Source: Flavobacterium lipolyticum (GTDB lineage: Bacteria > Bacteroidota > Bacteroidia > Flavobacteriales > Flavobacteriaceae). Taken from it: 64,000 nt of DNA. The stretch is from NCBI RefSeq assembly GCF_020905335.1, contig NZ_JAJJMN010000001.1, positions 3,410,001 to 3,474,000 of the forward strand, read 5' to 3'. Position numbers and translations under genes: made by a program. Shown here piece after piece: positions 26,892 through 37,187 of this stretch (the first letter of the stretch is position 1; every line of letters starts with the position of its first letter). Under the pieces are notes generated by a model, which was not told the DNA's origin, did not search any database, and was given only the letters and a program-made list of their open reading frames with translations.

Positions 26892-27902
26892 TTAGATTAA
26901 GGTTACTCCGGTGCCGTTAAGTTCAGAATAATGAATTACGCCATTTTTTATGGTTACTCCGGTCGCAATATCCTGAGCCAGAAGTAAGGCTCCGTCCATA
27001 TCCACATAATCCAGCTGTGGCAATAAATGTGCAATAGCCGAGATTCCCACAGTCGATTCAGTCATGCAGCCCACCATCGTTTTGAGCCCTAATTTTTTGG
27101 CTTCTTCAATCATGCGTTTCCCGGGAGTCAGACCTCCGCATTTTACAAGCTTTACATTTACGCCATGAAAATGATTGAAACATTTGGCGACATCTTCTTC
27201 AATAATGCAGCTTTCGTCGGCTATTACAGGTAAGACCGAATGTTTGAAAACTTCCTTATGGGCTTCCCAGTCATCGGCTTTCATGGGCTGTTCGAGGAAT
27301 TCTACCCCTAGTTTTTTGAGCTCAATGGCGTTGTTTATGGTTTCCTCAACATCCCAGCCGCAATTGGCATCGATTCTGAAAATGGCATCAGTGTGTTTTC
27401 GAAGTTCTTTAACAATAGCAATATCTTCTTTGGTACCTAATTTAATTTTATAAATAGGCCAGGGTAGTTCCTGCATTTTCGAAACCATTTTTTCGATAGA
27501 GGCAATACCAATGGTGTAATCTGTAAGCGGAGTTTTTTCTGTAGAGTAATTCCATAATTCATATAGTTTCTTGCCTTTTTTGCGTGCGTACAAGTCGTTA
27601 TAAGCCATGTCTAACGCGCATAAAGCAAACATGTCCTCTTTTAAGTACGGATAGATTTTAGACCAGAAAATTTCGGGAGTTTCAGTGGTTGTACTCTCAA
27701 TAATTCTTCTGATTTTTTCTAAATCCTGAATCATCACCGGAACAGTTGTTTTGTAATACGGATTTGAAGTGGCTTCTCCAAAACCTGAAAAGCCATCACT
27801 TTTAAGTTCTACTATTAGTGAAGGCTGAAAATCAATTGATTCTCTGGAAATGGTAAAAGTATGTTGGAGTTTTAAATTGTATTCTCTTAAAATTAATTCC
27901 AT
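26892..27902 (-). CDS. L-Ala-D/L-Glu (dipeptide) epimerase, enolase superfamily
   Basis: 336 residues. Catalytic lysines K152 and K154 in YKIKLGT, metal ligands D178 (FRIDANCGW), E204 (FLEQPM) and D229 (IADES), second-face lysine K251 (VNVKLVKCGG), and DMD at 301-303, which marks dipeptide epimerases. The family turns L-Ala-D-Glu, released from cell-wall peptides, into L-Ala-L-Glu for recycling; other dipeptides are possible. It lies 15 bases after the esterase and 5 bases before the PLP enzyme, clearly one operon. Confidence 0.9.
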   Translation of the reverse strand: MELILREYNLKLQHTFTISRESIDFQPSLIVELKSDGFSGFGEATSNPYYKTTVPVMIQDLEKIRRIIESTTTETPEIFWSKIYPYLKEDMFALCALDMAYNDLYARKKGKKLYELWNYSTEKTPLTDYTIGIASIEKMVSKMQELPWPIYKIKLGTKEDIAIVKELRKHTDAIFRIDANCGWDVEETINNAIELKKLGVEFLEQPMKADDWEAHKEVFKHSVLPVIADESCIIEEDVAKCFNHFHGVNVKLVKCGGLTPGKRMIEEAKKLGLKTMVGCMTESTVGISAIAHLLPQLDYVDMDGALLLAQDIATGVTIKNGVIHYSELNGTGVTLI

Positions 27903-27917
27903 AAGTTTGTTTTTTAT

Positions 27918-28721
27918 TTAATAGCCCAGCCAGATTATTGCTTTTGCGAAACCATCACGCCAAAGTTTTTCATTATGTTCGCCGCCTTTTACGATTTTGG
28001 ATTTGGTGAGATGAAGACAGTAACAGCGTTTAGTATCCAGCAGACGTTCCATTTTTGTCATGTCTCTTACCATATTGTCACTTTCTTTGTCTCCGTATAA
28101 AAAGTAAATTTTAGTTTTGACTTTAGGAGCTTGTTCCGTCAAAGTATAAATGTTATTTGAAAACCAGAAGGATGGCGAGAATATACCTGCTTTTCCGAAG
28201 ATTTCGGGATATTTTAATACGGCATAGTACGAAACCAATCCGCCAAGTGAACTTCCCATAATAAGGGTGTTTTTTGCCTTGGTTTTGGTTCTGTAATTTT
28301 GGTCGATATAAGGTTTTAGCGTTTTTACAATAAAATCAAGATAATTATCGGCATCACCACCGCCGTATTTTTCATTTTTATACGGAGTTAATTCGTTTAG
28401 ACGTTTGTCATTTCCATGTTCAATGCCTACTACGATTACGGGGGCTTTCAGACTGTCCAGTTTTTCATCTACATTCCATTCGCCTGCATGCGAGGTTGTG
28501 CCATCAAACAAATTTTGGGCATCGTGCATATAAATCACGCTGTATCTCTTTTTGGCCGAAGCGGCATATTCGTTAGGAAGATAAATCCATACTTTTTTAG
28601 TTGTTTTTAGCTGAGTAGCTTCGATTGTAAAGGTAGATACGTTTTTGGAAGCAGTACTTTTTTGTGCGCTTGCAACAGCGGTTACCCATAAGAAAATAAA
28701 AAAGAAAAATCCCCTAATCAT
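27918..28721 (-). CDS. Exported alpha/beta-hydrolase esterase (IroE/Fes-like)
   Basis: 267 residues with signal peptide (hydrophobic FFFFIFLWVTAVASA). The esterase-D-like fold shows YMHDAQNLFDG, nucleophile motif GSSLGG near residue 155, an acid in FLYGDKESDN near 208 and the base histidine in KGGEHNEKLW near 252. Likely a periplasmic or secreted carboxylesterase; related proteins cleave siderophore or feruloyl esters. First gene of the operon with the epimerase and PLP enzyme, so its product may feed the cytoplasmic pair, but this is inference. Confidence 0.85.
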   Translation of the reverse strand: MIRGFFFFIFLWVTAVASAQKSTASKNVSTFTIEATQLKTTKKVWIYLPNEYAASAKKRYSVIYMHDAQNLFDGTTSHAGEWNVDEKLDSLKAPVIVVGIEHGNDKRLNELTPYKNEKYGGGDADNYLDFIVKTLKPYIDQNYRTKTKAKNTLIMGSSLGGLVSYYAVLKYPEIFGKAGIFSPSFWFSNNIYTLTEQAPKVKTKIYFLYGDKESDNMVRDMTKMERLLDTKRCYCLHLTKSKIVKGGEHNEKLWRDGFAKAIIWLGY

Positions 28722-28777
28722 GAGTACTGTTGCGTTTTAGAGTTAAAAACAATATTTTAGCTAAAAATAATAAATTG

Positions 28778-29179
28778 ATGAATACCGAAGCCGAAAAGAT
28801 AAGTTTACTTTTAGAAATGATTGCTTTCTCTACCGTTGACGGAGAGTTGCATAAAAGAGAGTATGAGTTTTTGTGGTTGGTGGCTCAGGAACTAAATATT
28901 GGTCCCGATGTTTTTCGTGATTTATTTCATCAGGAAAGTGCCGGTTCAGTTATAAAATCGGAGTTTCAGCGCATTCAGCAATTTTATCGATTGGCGCTGA
29001 TTATGTATTGCGATGGTATCTTGCATGAAAAAGAAGCCAAAGCCATACAGCAAATTGCGATCGAAATGGGTTTGAATCCCATTGCAACCCGACGTGTTCT
29101 CGATTTAATGAAAAAAGCACCAAATGCTATAATTGACCCTAAACTGTTATTGAAAGTATTTCAGGAACAGCATAATTAA
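28778..29179 (+). CDS. TerB-like helical protein
   Basis: 133 residues from ATG 28778; 16 open codons upstream are basic and not protein-like. The body is helical with two acidic metal-site-like segments in TVDGELHKREYEFLWL and YCDGILHEKEAKAIQQ, the repeated DGxxHxxE pattern of TerB-type domains. That family is linked to tellurite or stress response, though most members have no known role. It stands alone on the plus strand, divergent from the esterase operon. Confidence 0.75.
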   Translation: MNTEAEKISLLLEMIAFSTVDGELHKREYEFLWLVAQELNIGPDVFRDLFHQESAGSVIKSEFQRIQQFYRLALIMYCDGILHEKEAKAIQQIAIEMGLNPIATRRVLDLMKKAPNAIIDPKLLLKVFQEQHN

Positions 29180-29202
29180 CTTTTAAGCTTCAGATCAGGG
29201 AA

Positions 29203-30432
29203 TTACTTTTTTTTAATGGACATTTTTAAACCAATACCAGTTTGAAAATCAGGTGCATTGTCCAGATTTAGATCTTCTCTGAAATACACAAAATAAGAAA
29301 AACGTTTGGTGGAATAGGTGCAGATAAAATTCCATCCCTCTAAGTCTTCGTATAAATGTGAAATCGTTTTTTGCCAATGCGTCTTTATTCTTTGTCCGGT
29401 CAGAACCGTATGATCTTTTTCGTTTTTTCTATTATAGGAGGACTGAAAATTATAATTGATACCATACGAAAGGTGGTTGTTGTTTTTAAGTTTTACCTTA
29501 TAATCAATAAGACCTTCAAGACTATAGAAGAAATTCCTACTACTAATATTTACCCGATCTCCATATTCTAAAAAATGCTGGCGTAAAACTCCTGCACTGG
29601 CACCAAAAGTCAGAATGTTTTTGTTTTTAATGATCTTCTTTTTTAGAATAGAAGAAGAAATTCCAAAATCGGCCACAGGATTGTATTGAGAAGTATTGAT
29701 ACCGAGTTGTGCTCCAAAATTCAAATAGATATGATGTTTTTCATTCATTTCTAATTTTGGATAATAGTTGTAATTGATGTCAATTCCGGGAATGGTAAAA
29801 TTACCGTTATGCATGGTGAGAACCCTGTCATTTTCGTCTTTATAAGATATTCCGGCTTTATTTAAACCATAGTAATGTCTTGAGAAAGGATCTTCTCCGC
29901 CGGCAATGTTACTGTGAAACCATTCGATTGTTTCATCAGAAGTAAAAATAGAGTACGGATATTTTCCTCCATCCAGCGAATTTATTCGTAAACCGAAATT
30001 AAGTTCGTGATGAACCGTGATAGGCAATGTAAAAGTAAATCGATACGATCGAATCACACCATCGGCGGTGAACTCTTTAGTATTGTGCGGAACTTTATTT
30101 AGGTCAAAAGCATACTCCCGAACATGCCAGGGCATGTTTTCTGCCGCCTTTTGATCGTTGGGATCTGTTAATTCATATGACTTTACATAAGGAAGAGCGA
30201 CATTACCGCTAGAGAATTCAAATGAAAAAGAGTATTTATCAGGGGAGCGAACATTGAAATTATGATTTAATCTGGAAATATAAATTCCTAACGGGTGATT
30301 GGAAAGAATATTCGGTTTGATGATATCCGAAGAATTTTCTATTTCTTTATTCCAAAAATCGTTATTTCCTGATTGTGCCAGGGCAGAAACATGGAAAATA
30401 AAAAGAGCAAGAAGGAATAAAAGATATTTCAT
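29203..30432 (-). CDS. Outer-membrane beta-barrel protein, DUF3187-like
   Basis: 409 residues with a signal peptide (MKYLLFLLALFIFHVSALAQ). The remainder has alternating beta strands rich in Tyr, Asn and Phe and a C-terminal strand ending IGLKMSIKKK, as for a barrel of 14-16 strands. FTLPITVHHELNFGLRINSL and HNFNVRSPDKYSF give the general look of DUF3187 proteins. It could be a porin or transport-related protein; no ligand motif is visible. It is convergent with the TerB gene 23 bases away. Confidence 0.65.
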   Translation of the reverse strand: MKYLLFLLALFIFHVSALAQSGNNDFWNKEIENSSDIIKPNILSNHPLGIYISRLNHNFNVRSPDKYSFSFEFSSGNVALPYVKSYELTDPNDQKAAENMPWHVREYAFDLNKVPHNTKEFTADGVIRSYRFTFTLPITVHHELNFGLRINSLDGGKYPYSIFTSDETIEWFHSNIAGGEDPFSRHYYGLNKAGISYKDENDRVLTMHNGNFTIPGIDINYNYYPKLEMNEKHHIYLNFGAQLGINTSQYNPVADFGISSSILKKKIIKNKNILTFGASAGVLRQHFLEYGDRVNISSRNFFYSLEGLIDYKVKLKNNNHLSYGINYNFQSSYNRKNEKDHTVLTGQRIKTHWQKTISHLYEDLEGWNFICTYSTKRFSYFVYFREDLNLDNAPDFQTGIGLKMSIKKK

Positions 30433-30555
30433 TTCAGCGTTTTAAAATTTTGTTAAAACTAATGAATTTGAAATTCGTTATAAAATATTTCTCCCATAAT
30501 TTTAAGGATAAAATTCTTTTATGTTCTGGATGTCAATTGTTTTAGAATCGTGTAC

Positions 30556-32550
30556 TTAAGGTAGCTGTTCCTGTAGTTTTTTAATGTCGTCACGCAGTTT
30601 TGCAGCCTGTAAAAAGTCCAGTTCCTTTGCCGCTTTCTCCATTGATTTTCGTTTTTCACGAATCATTTTTTCCAGCTCTGGTTTCGATAAATAAGCCGTC
30701 TCCGGTTCTGCCGCAGCTGACGGTAAAGTATGTCCTAATTCATATTCTACCAGAGGATTTTTAGTAAAGGCACTATCGATTTTTTTATTTAAGGCCTGAG
30801 GAGTGATATTGTTTTGAGTGTTGTAATTGATTTGTTTGGTTCTGCGATAACTGGTCTCATCGATTGTTTTTTGCATACTGGCGGTGATCTTATCAGCATA
30901 CATAATAGCTTTCCCATTAAGGTTCCTTGCGGCACGACCAATAGTTTGGGTCAATGATCTGTGGTTTCTTAAAAAACCTTCTTTATCGGCATCTAAAATG
31001 GCAACAAGTGAAACTTCAGGTAAATCCAAACCTTCGCGAAGTAAGTTTACCCCGATCAAAACATCAAAAATCCCTTTACGTAAGTCCTGCATAATTTCGA
31101 TACGCTCCAGTGTATCCACGTCGGAATGAATATAACGACAGCGAATGTTGACTTTGGTTAGATATTTGGCTAGCTCCTCGGCCATTCTTTTGGTCAGAGT
31201 AGTGACCAGAACTCTTTCGTCTAATTCGCAGCGAACCTGAATTTCTTCGATCAAATCATCAATCTGATTCAAACTTGGGCGTATCTCAATAATAGGGTCT
31301 AATAATCCTGTCGGACGAATAATCTGCTCCACATAAACCCCGTCTGTTTTCTGAAGTTCATAATCAGCAGGTGTTGCAGACACGTAAATAACCTGATTTT
31401 GCATGGCTTCAAACTCCTCAAATTTCAGAGGTCGGTTGTCCATTGCAGCAGGCAGACGGAAACCATATTCTACCAGATTTTCTTTTCTACTGCGATCGCC
31501 TCCGTACATGGCGTGAACCTGCGAAACCGTCACGTGACTTTCGTCTACCACCATCAAATAATCTTTTGGAAAATAATCCAACAAACAGAAAGGACGGGTT
31601 CCGGCATCTCTGCCGTCAAGATATCTCGAATAATTCTCAATTCCGGAACAATATCCTAATTCGCGAATCATTTCTAAATCAAAATTCGTACGCTCTTCCA
31701 GACGTTTTGCTTCTAGATGTTTACCAATTTCTTTAAAATAATCGACTTGTTTGACTAAATCCTGCTGGATTTCCCAAATAGCACCTTGCAAAACATCAGG
31801 CGAAGTCACAAACATATTGGCAGGATAAATAGTTAGTCTCGTGAATTTTTCAATGACTTGTGAGGTCTTGGCATCAAAGGATTCTATTTCTTCTATTTCA
31901 TCACCAAAAAAGTGAATTCTATAGGCGTCATCGGCATAACTTGGGTATACTTCAACGGTGTCTCCTTTGATTCTGAAGTTTCCCGGAGTAAAGTCTGCTT
32001 CCGTTCGGGAATATAAACTCTGCACCAGACTGTGTAATAATTTCGTTCGGGAAATGACCTGATCTCTTGCTATTTCGATGACATTTTTCTGAAATTCAAC
32101 AGGATTTCCAATACCATACAAGCAGGAAACCGAAGCGACAACCAATACATCACGACGCCCTGAAAGCAGGGAAGAAGTGGTACTCAGACGCATTTTTTCC
32201 AGTTCCTCATTAATGGATAGATCCTTTTCGATAAATACTCCGGTAACCGGCATAAAAGCTTCCGGTTGGTAATAGTCGTAGTAAGAAACGAAGTATTCCA
32301 CGGCATTATTCGGGAAGAATTGCTTAAACTCAGAATACAACTGTGCAGCCAGTGTTTTGTTGTGTGCCAAAACCAAAGTAGGCCGCTGAACTTCCTGAAT
32401 AACATTGGCCACCGTAAAAGTTTTTCCGGAACCGGTAACTCCTAATAAAGTTTGGTATTTTTCACCGTCTATAATGCCTTGTGAAAGTTTTTCAATTGCT
32501 TGCGGCTGATCACCTTTTGGACTGTATTCAGAGGATACCTGGAAATTCAT
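30556..32550 (-). CDS. uvrB: Excinuclease ABC subunit B
   Basis: 664 residues from the ATG at 32550 (MNFQVSSEYSPKGDQPQAI), the normal UvrB beginning; the open frame extends further but is not UvrB-like. UvrB loads on damaged DNA and joins UvrA and UvrC in nucleotide excision repair. Seen: Walker A GVTGSGKT, beta-hairpin region YYDYYQPEAF, DEADH-like DESH, YVSATP, motif VI TIGRAARN, and the C-terminal UVR domain (DFLQAAKLRDDI). No uvrA or uvrC nearby. Confidence 0.97.
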   Translation of the reverse strand: MNFQVSSEYSPKGDQPQAIEKLSQGIIDGEKYQTLLGVTGSGKTFTVANVIQEVQRPTLVLAHNKTLAAQLYSEFKQFFPNNAVEYFVSYYDYYQPEAFMPVTGVFIEKDLSINEELEKMRLSTTSSLLSGRRDVLVVASVSCLYGIGNPVEFQKNVIEIARDQVISRTKLLHSLVQSLYSRTEADFTPGNFRIKGDTVEVYPSYADDAYRIHFFGDEIEEIESFDAKTSQVIEKFTRLTIYPANMFVTSPDVLQGAIWEIQQDLVKQVDYFKEIGKHLEAKRLEERTNFDLEMIRELGYCSGIENYSRYLDGRDAGTRPFCLLDYFPKDYLMVVDESHVTVSQVHAMYGGDRSRKENLVEYGFRLPAAMDNRPLKFEEFEAMQNQVIYVSATPADYELQKTDGVYVEQIIRPTGLLDPIIEIRPSLNQIDDLIEEIQVRCELDERVLVTTLTKRMAEELAKYLTKVNIRCRYIHSDVDTLERIEIMQDLRKGIFDVLIGVNLLREGLDLPEVSLVAILDADKEGFLRNHRSLTQTIGRAARNLNGKAIMYADKITASMQKTIDETSYRRTKQINYNTQNNITPQALNKKIDSAFTKNPLVEYELGHTLPSAAAEPETAYLSKPELEKMIREKRKSMEKAAKELDFLQAAKLRDDIKKLQEQLP

Positions 32551-32617
32551 TTTTGGATGATGAAAGATTAGTGTCGTAAAGATACGAGTTTGATTTCTTT
32601 TTTTCGGAAAGTGTAAT

Positions 32618-32652
32618 TCAAAAAAAAACGTCAACAAATTTCATGTTGACGG
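32618..32652 (-). terminator. Intrinsic terminator of the TonB receptor at 32675-35785
   Basis: CGTCAACA (32629-32636) pairs with TGTTGACG (32644-32651); the A-run at 32621-32628 gives the U-tract on the minus strand. Confidence 0.65.
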
Positions 32653-32674
32653 TCTTTTTATAGTTGGGAATGAT

Positions 32675-35600
32675 TTAGAAGCTAAGACTTAATCTTGCAA
32701 AAACAAAACGTCCGTTTTGACCAAATTGAGATATATTTCTGGAATATACAAATTGATTTTGGTTGGATAAATCAATAGCAGTTGGAGTAGCGGCGTAGGT
32801 TATATTTCCATTTGCATCAACGCCATTGGCTCTTCTTGCTGTTTGTGGTCCCAGGTTTTTGTCTGGATAAATGTCAAAAACATTGTTAGCACCGATTATG
32901 ATTTTGGCTACAGGGCTAATTTTAAAACCTACAGACATATCGGTAATCACTCTTCCTCCCCAAAGAGGATGTTCGTTTTCTACTGCTTTTCCATTTACAA
33001 TAGTGGCACCTACAAAACCATCACCGTTTACGTCCGCAACGTTTGGATCTGTTACGTCTCCAAAGTACACGTTTCTTAAGAAGAAATCGATTTTTTTGTA
33101 AGTAAGGCCGTTTGTCAAATTTACTTTTACGCGGGGTACTGCTTCTTCTAAATAAATTCTGGAAGATTCTGAAAAGTAAGTATTTACTTGTCCTGCCGCT
33201 TCTAGTATAGGAGAAGCATGAATGTTTCCTATTTTACGTGTTTTAGAAAAGGTACCGGACAAGTCATTTTTTAAAGTCAGATTTTCATTCAGGTTCATTT
33301 TGTTGGTAAGTACCACATCAATTCCTTTAGATTCGGTGTCAATGGCATTGGCGAAGAAAGTTGCTGCATTTGCCCCTGCCTGATCATATAAAGACTGAGT
33401 CAGTGGAGTTGGCGTAAACTGATCGGTAAGTACGACTCTGTCGTCTATTTTGATGTAATAAGCGTCTGCAGTTATGGTAAGGTTGGCGGATGGAATTTTA
33501 GCTGTAAATCCGGCGCTTACACTGGTTGATTCTTCTTGTTTTAATTTCGGAATTCCAAGTAATTTCGCTATTTCAGAATCATTACTGAAAGTTCCTACTT
33601 CAAAAGGAACTCCTCCGGTAAACTGTGTTGCAGTGGATTCATAATAAATTTGATGTAAGGATGGAGCTCTGAATCCTGTTGAGAAAGCACCACGCAAATT
33701 GATGTTGTCTGTAAGTTTATAGCGGGTTGCAATTTTAAAATTGGTAGTGCTTCCAAAATCAGAATAATTTTCAAAGCGAACTGCTCCGTTTAGCAGCCAT
33801 TTTTCGGTTACATCTAATTCTAAATCGGTATAAAGAGCGACGCTGTTTCTTTTCTCTGTTTTTGCATTTTCTGCTCTGTACCCGGGGAAAACCTGTGCTC
33901 CACCTGGTCTGGCGGCGCCATAAAAATCAGTCACTCTTATGTTGGCAGGTGTTGTACCGGTAACGACATTTCCATTGATGTCGTATTGACTGTAAGAGTC
34001 AGGAACTCCGGCATTGATGCCGTACTGTTCGTAGCGATATTCGGCACCAAATGCGACGTTCAGTGTATTGATTTTTTTGCTCATATCAAAATTCGTTGTG
34101 TTTTGAGCAAAACGTAAACCTCCTGCATCAAATTCAGTAGGAGAGCCTTCTCTTAAAGTAGCATTTACAGTGTTTTCGATATTATAATCAAAAGAATTTC
34201 GGCCATATGTATTGCTCAGATCAAAATGCCAGTCTTTAAAAATAGTACCTCTAAGTCCTGTTGCAGCAGAAAGGTCATTAATGGTAGAGTGAATTTCGGG
34301 TAAGAAACCATTTAGGTATAAACCGGTGTAAGATCTTGATTGATTTGGTCTTCTGAAAAAGCCGGCAGATTCACCATTTCTATAGCTGGTTCCACCAAAA
34401 ACATAAACTTCTAATTTATCATTTATGGGATAAGCGGCATTCAAAAAGAACTGAACACTTTTAAATTCAGATTGCCCTATTCTCATATTAAAGTTTCTTC
34501 TTTCGAGCTTTCGGTAAGCCAATTCTCCGTCTGTGGCATCAAAATTTAAGGCCGTTTGTAATTGCGAAATAGTTGTGGCATTACTGATATTTGTTTGTTG
34601 TGCCCCGGTAAAATAACTTACTTTGGGAGCATAGTTTTTGATTAAGCTTACAATTTGAGCAGAATTAGGAGTATTGGTAATGTTTCCGTACAGAGAATTT
34701 ATATTTATTCCGTCTTCTGAAGCTCTTTGTTCAATCGCATTATAAGCGTTATAGATCGTACCTGCGGCATCATTAGCCCTGCTTGTAGCATCTCTTAACT
34801 GCAAGCTTCCCGTTAAATTAATAAAACTTTTTTCTTTACCTAAATTAGTTCCGTAATTAACATCCATTTGGTAATTGTTACCATCATTTCCTCCCCTGTG
34901 ATCGTTAGCATTTCGTGAAAAATTACTTCCTGAAAAGAGATTAATATCTATTTTTTTAGTGTCTTTTTTTATGTTAAGATTAATTACCCCTGCTATAGCG
35001 TCTGAACCATATTGCGCAGAAGCACCATCTCGCAGGACCTCTATTTTTTCGAGAGCAAAAGCAGGAATTGCATTCAAATCAGTTCCTACTGATCCTCTTC
35101 CCGGAGTTCCGTTTATGTTAACTAAAGAGGAAGTATGCCTTCTTTTTCCGTTTACCAAAACCAATACCTGATCAGGGCCTAAACCTCTTAATTGCGCCGG
35201 ATCAAGGTGATCCGTTCCGTCGGCTACCGTTTGAGTATTAGAAGTAAAGGAAGGAGCTACCATGTTCAAAATCTGATTCAGGTTGGTTTGTGCGCCTTGT
35301 GTTGCAATATCCTTCATTGCAATAACATCTATAGGTACAGCGGATTCAGTAACAGTTCGGGTTGGGTTACGCGAACCAATGATCACTACATTCTCCAGAC
35401 TTTCACCACTGCCTCCCGATAGCGTAACATTTACAGTTGATCCGTCAACCGTTACGGTTTTGGTTTGTAACCCTACGTATGAAAATTGCAGAACGTCACC
35501 AACTTTGGCTTCAATAGTATAGTTCCCGTCAATATCGGTAACGGCTCCTTTTTTGGTACTGATGACCAAAACGCTTACTCCCGGTAAAGGTGCTCCCGTT

Positions 35601-35785
35601 TCATCGACAACTTTTCCTTTGACAAGATCGATTGCTTTGTTTTGATTAATCTCAACGGTATTTTTTACACGTTCAGCAGCATTAAGGTCATTATTGTTCG
35701 CTAAAATGGCAGCGGCTACAAATGGAATAAATGACACTTTTTGGAGCCGTGAAAACATTTGGTTTTTAAATAAATTCTTCTTCAT
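32675..35785 (-). CDS. TonB-dependent receptor with carboxypeptidase-like N-domain
   Basis: 1036 residues. The first 37 form a long signal peptide (FIPFVAAAILA, then LNAAER). A regulatory-like beta domain follows at about 55-130 (VKGKVVDETGAPLPGVSV), then plug (NVVIIGSRNP, LVLVNGKRRHTSSL, IEVLRDGASAQYGSDAIAG) and barrel. The plug is of the type found in receptors for iron complexes or peptides rather than SusC, and no SusD partner follows. C-terminus FVFARLSLSF. Stands alone with its own terminator; the upstream 35786-36135 gap (350 bases, AT-rich) shows no feature I can support. Confidence 0.9.
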   Translation of the reverse strand: MKKNLFKNQMFSRLQKVSFIPFVAAAILANNNDLNAAERVKNTVEINQNKAIDLVKGKVVDETGAPLPGVSVLVISTKKGAVTDIDGNYTIEAKVGDVLQFSYVGLQTKTVTVDGSTVNVTLSGGSGESLENVVIIGSRNPTRTVTESAVPIDVIAMKDIATQGAQTNLNQILNMVAPSFTSNTQTVADGTDHLDPAQLRGLGPDQVLVLVNGKRRHTSSLVNINGTPGRGSVGTDLNAIPAFALEKIEVLRDGASAQYGSDAIAGVINLNIKKDTKKIDINLFSGSNFSRNANDHRGGNDGNNYQMDVNYGTNLGKEKSFINLTGSLQLRDATSRANDAAGTIYNAYNAIEQRASEDGININSLYGNITNTPNSAQIVSLIKNYAPKVSYFTGAQQTNISNATTISQLQTALNFDATDGELAYRKLERRNFNMRIGQSEFKSVQFFLNAAYPINDKLEVYVFGGTSYRNGESAGFFRRPNQSRSYTGLYLNGFLPEIHSTINDLSAATGLRGTIFKDWHFDLSNTYGRNSFDYNIENTVNATLREGSPTEFDAGGLRFAQNTTNFDMSKKINTLNVAFGAEYRYEQYGINAGVPDSYSQYDINGNVVTGTTPANIRVTDFYGAARPGGAQVFPGYRAENAKTEKRNSVALYTDLELDVTEKWLLNGAVRFENYSDFGSTTNFKIATRYKLTDNINLRGAFSTGFRAPSLHQIYYESTATQFTGGVPFEVGTFSNDSEIAKLLGIPKLKQEESTSVSAGFTAKIPSANLTITADAYYIKIDDRVVLTDQFTPTPLTQSLYDQAGANAATFFANAIDTESKGIDVVLTNKMNLNENLTLKNDLSGTFSKTRKIGNIHASPILEAAGQVNTYFSESSRIYLEEAVPRVKVNLTNGLTYKKIDFFLRNVYFGDVTDPNVADVNGDGFVGATIVNGKAVENEHPLWGGRVITDMSVGFKISPVAKIIIGANNVFDIYPDKNLGPQTARRANGVDANGNITYAATPTAIDLSNQNQFVYSRNISQFGQNGRFVFARLSLSF

Positions 35786-36135
35786 AATTCTGGTTTATAT
35801 TAGTTTGGTTTAAATTAATAGAAAAGCAAAAAAAATAAATAGTAAACTGGAGTACTATAAATTATTTTTGAAACTGAATTCGTTTGGAATATTTATTCAA
35901 TAGGTTTCTGCACCATATTGTAATTGTCACTTTTTTTAAATCTATGACCGGATTGAACTACAGTAGATTGAGGTGGTAATTTTCGCTGTATTTTTTTAGC
36001 GGTTTTCTAAAATAGTTTAACTGTAATTGTAAATATATATAATTTTAAGTTAAAACTATTGGCTAGTTTACTTTAAGTGTTAATTTTTTTAAATTTTAAC
36101 AGATGTTTCGCTTTTATGTTCTAAGAAATATTTTT

Positions 36136-37098
36136 TCAAAGGTTTGAGTTTGTTTTTTTAGGATTTAAAAAATCAATAATTCCCTCATTTACAATTTTAG
36201 ACTGATCGATGCTTAAAAAATGACCTGCATCATTAATCGTTTTTGTTGTACCGTTTATTAAAAGTTTTTGAGCTCTTTCGCGAGTTTCTTGTGAATTGAT
36301 AACATCATGATCTCCAATTAAAATGAGAACAGGATTGGTGATGGATTTTAGTTCATCATCTGAGAAAGGACGCATTTTGAGCATGCTTGAATTTGACTTT
36401 GCATATTTGTTGGCCAAATAGAATTGTCTTTTGTAAACCGGACTGATTTTTTCGGGATGAATAGAAAAAATTTTCAATGTTTTTTCGAATCTCTTTTCAT
36501 TTGGGAAAAGTTTCAATAGTAAGGCCGGAGTCATCTTTCTTACTTTATCTACTGATTTGAAGGTTTGTGCCGGACTTAACAGTACTATTTTATCAATAGA
36601 ATTTTCTTTTTGAGTGGCTAGTAATGTCGCAATCCAGCCACCGCGGGAGGCACCTATGATATCAATTTTTTTTAATTTGTAATGATTGAAAATTTCGTTG
36701 TATAGGATAACAATTTCTTCCGAAGACAGTGGTTTTGTGGTCAAAGTAGATTTTCCGGGTTCCATTAGAAAATCAATGGCATAAATGCGGTGTGTTTTGG
36801 AGAGTGCTTTTATGTTGGGGTACCACATAGTCGAACTCGCATCCATACCATGTAGCAGCACTAAATCTTTACCGTTTTCTGCACCGCTAATAATTAGATG
36901 AACGGTTCCGTAAGTTGTAGGTATATTTTCCTCGGTATATGGAATATCCCAAAGCTTTAGTGCCTGGTCGTATGAATTTATATAACCTTGTTTTTCGCTA
37001 TTTGTTTTAAAAACATAATCGTCAAATTTTGTCTTTTTAGAAGCCGCACAACCTGCCAGTAAAAGCAACAACACTACTTTAAAGAAAATTTTTGCCAT
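36136..37098 (-). CDS. Alpha/beta-hydrolase lipoprotein
   Basis: 320 residues from ATG 37098; the 5 codons before it start with TTG. The lipobox LAGC (residues 14-17) predicts export to a membrane-anchored lipoprotein. Hydrolase motifs: LLHGMDASSTMW for the oxyanion hole, nucleophile GASRGG near residue 143, acid in LIGDHDVINS near 265, base histidine in NDAGHFLSID near 293. Substrate unknown; related enzymes hydrolyse esters or epoxides. No operon partners. Confidence 0.85.
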   Translation of the reverse strand: MAKIFFKVVLLLLLAGCAASKKTKFDDYVFKTNSEKQGYINSYDQALKLWDIPYTEENIPTTYGTVHLIISGAENGKDLVLLHGMDASSTMWYPNIKALSKTHRIYAIDFLMEPGKSTLTTKPLSSEEIVILYNEIFNHYKLKKIDIIGASRGGWIATLLATQKENSIDKIVLLSPAQTFKSVDKVRKMTPALLLKLFPNEKRFEKTLKIFSIHPEKISPVYKRQFYLANKYAKSNSSMLKMRPFSDDELKSITNPVLILIGDHDVINSQETRERAQKLLINGTTKTINDAGHFLSIDQSKIVNEGIIDFLNPKKTNSNL

Positions 37099-37187
37099 AG
37101 GAATAAAATTCAAATTACTTTAAAGGTACAAAAATGGTAACTCTAAAAAGTAACAGAATTTTATTTTAAACTATTAGAATTTCAATA

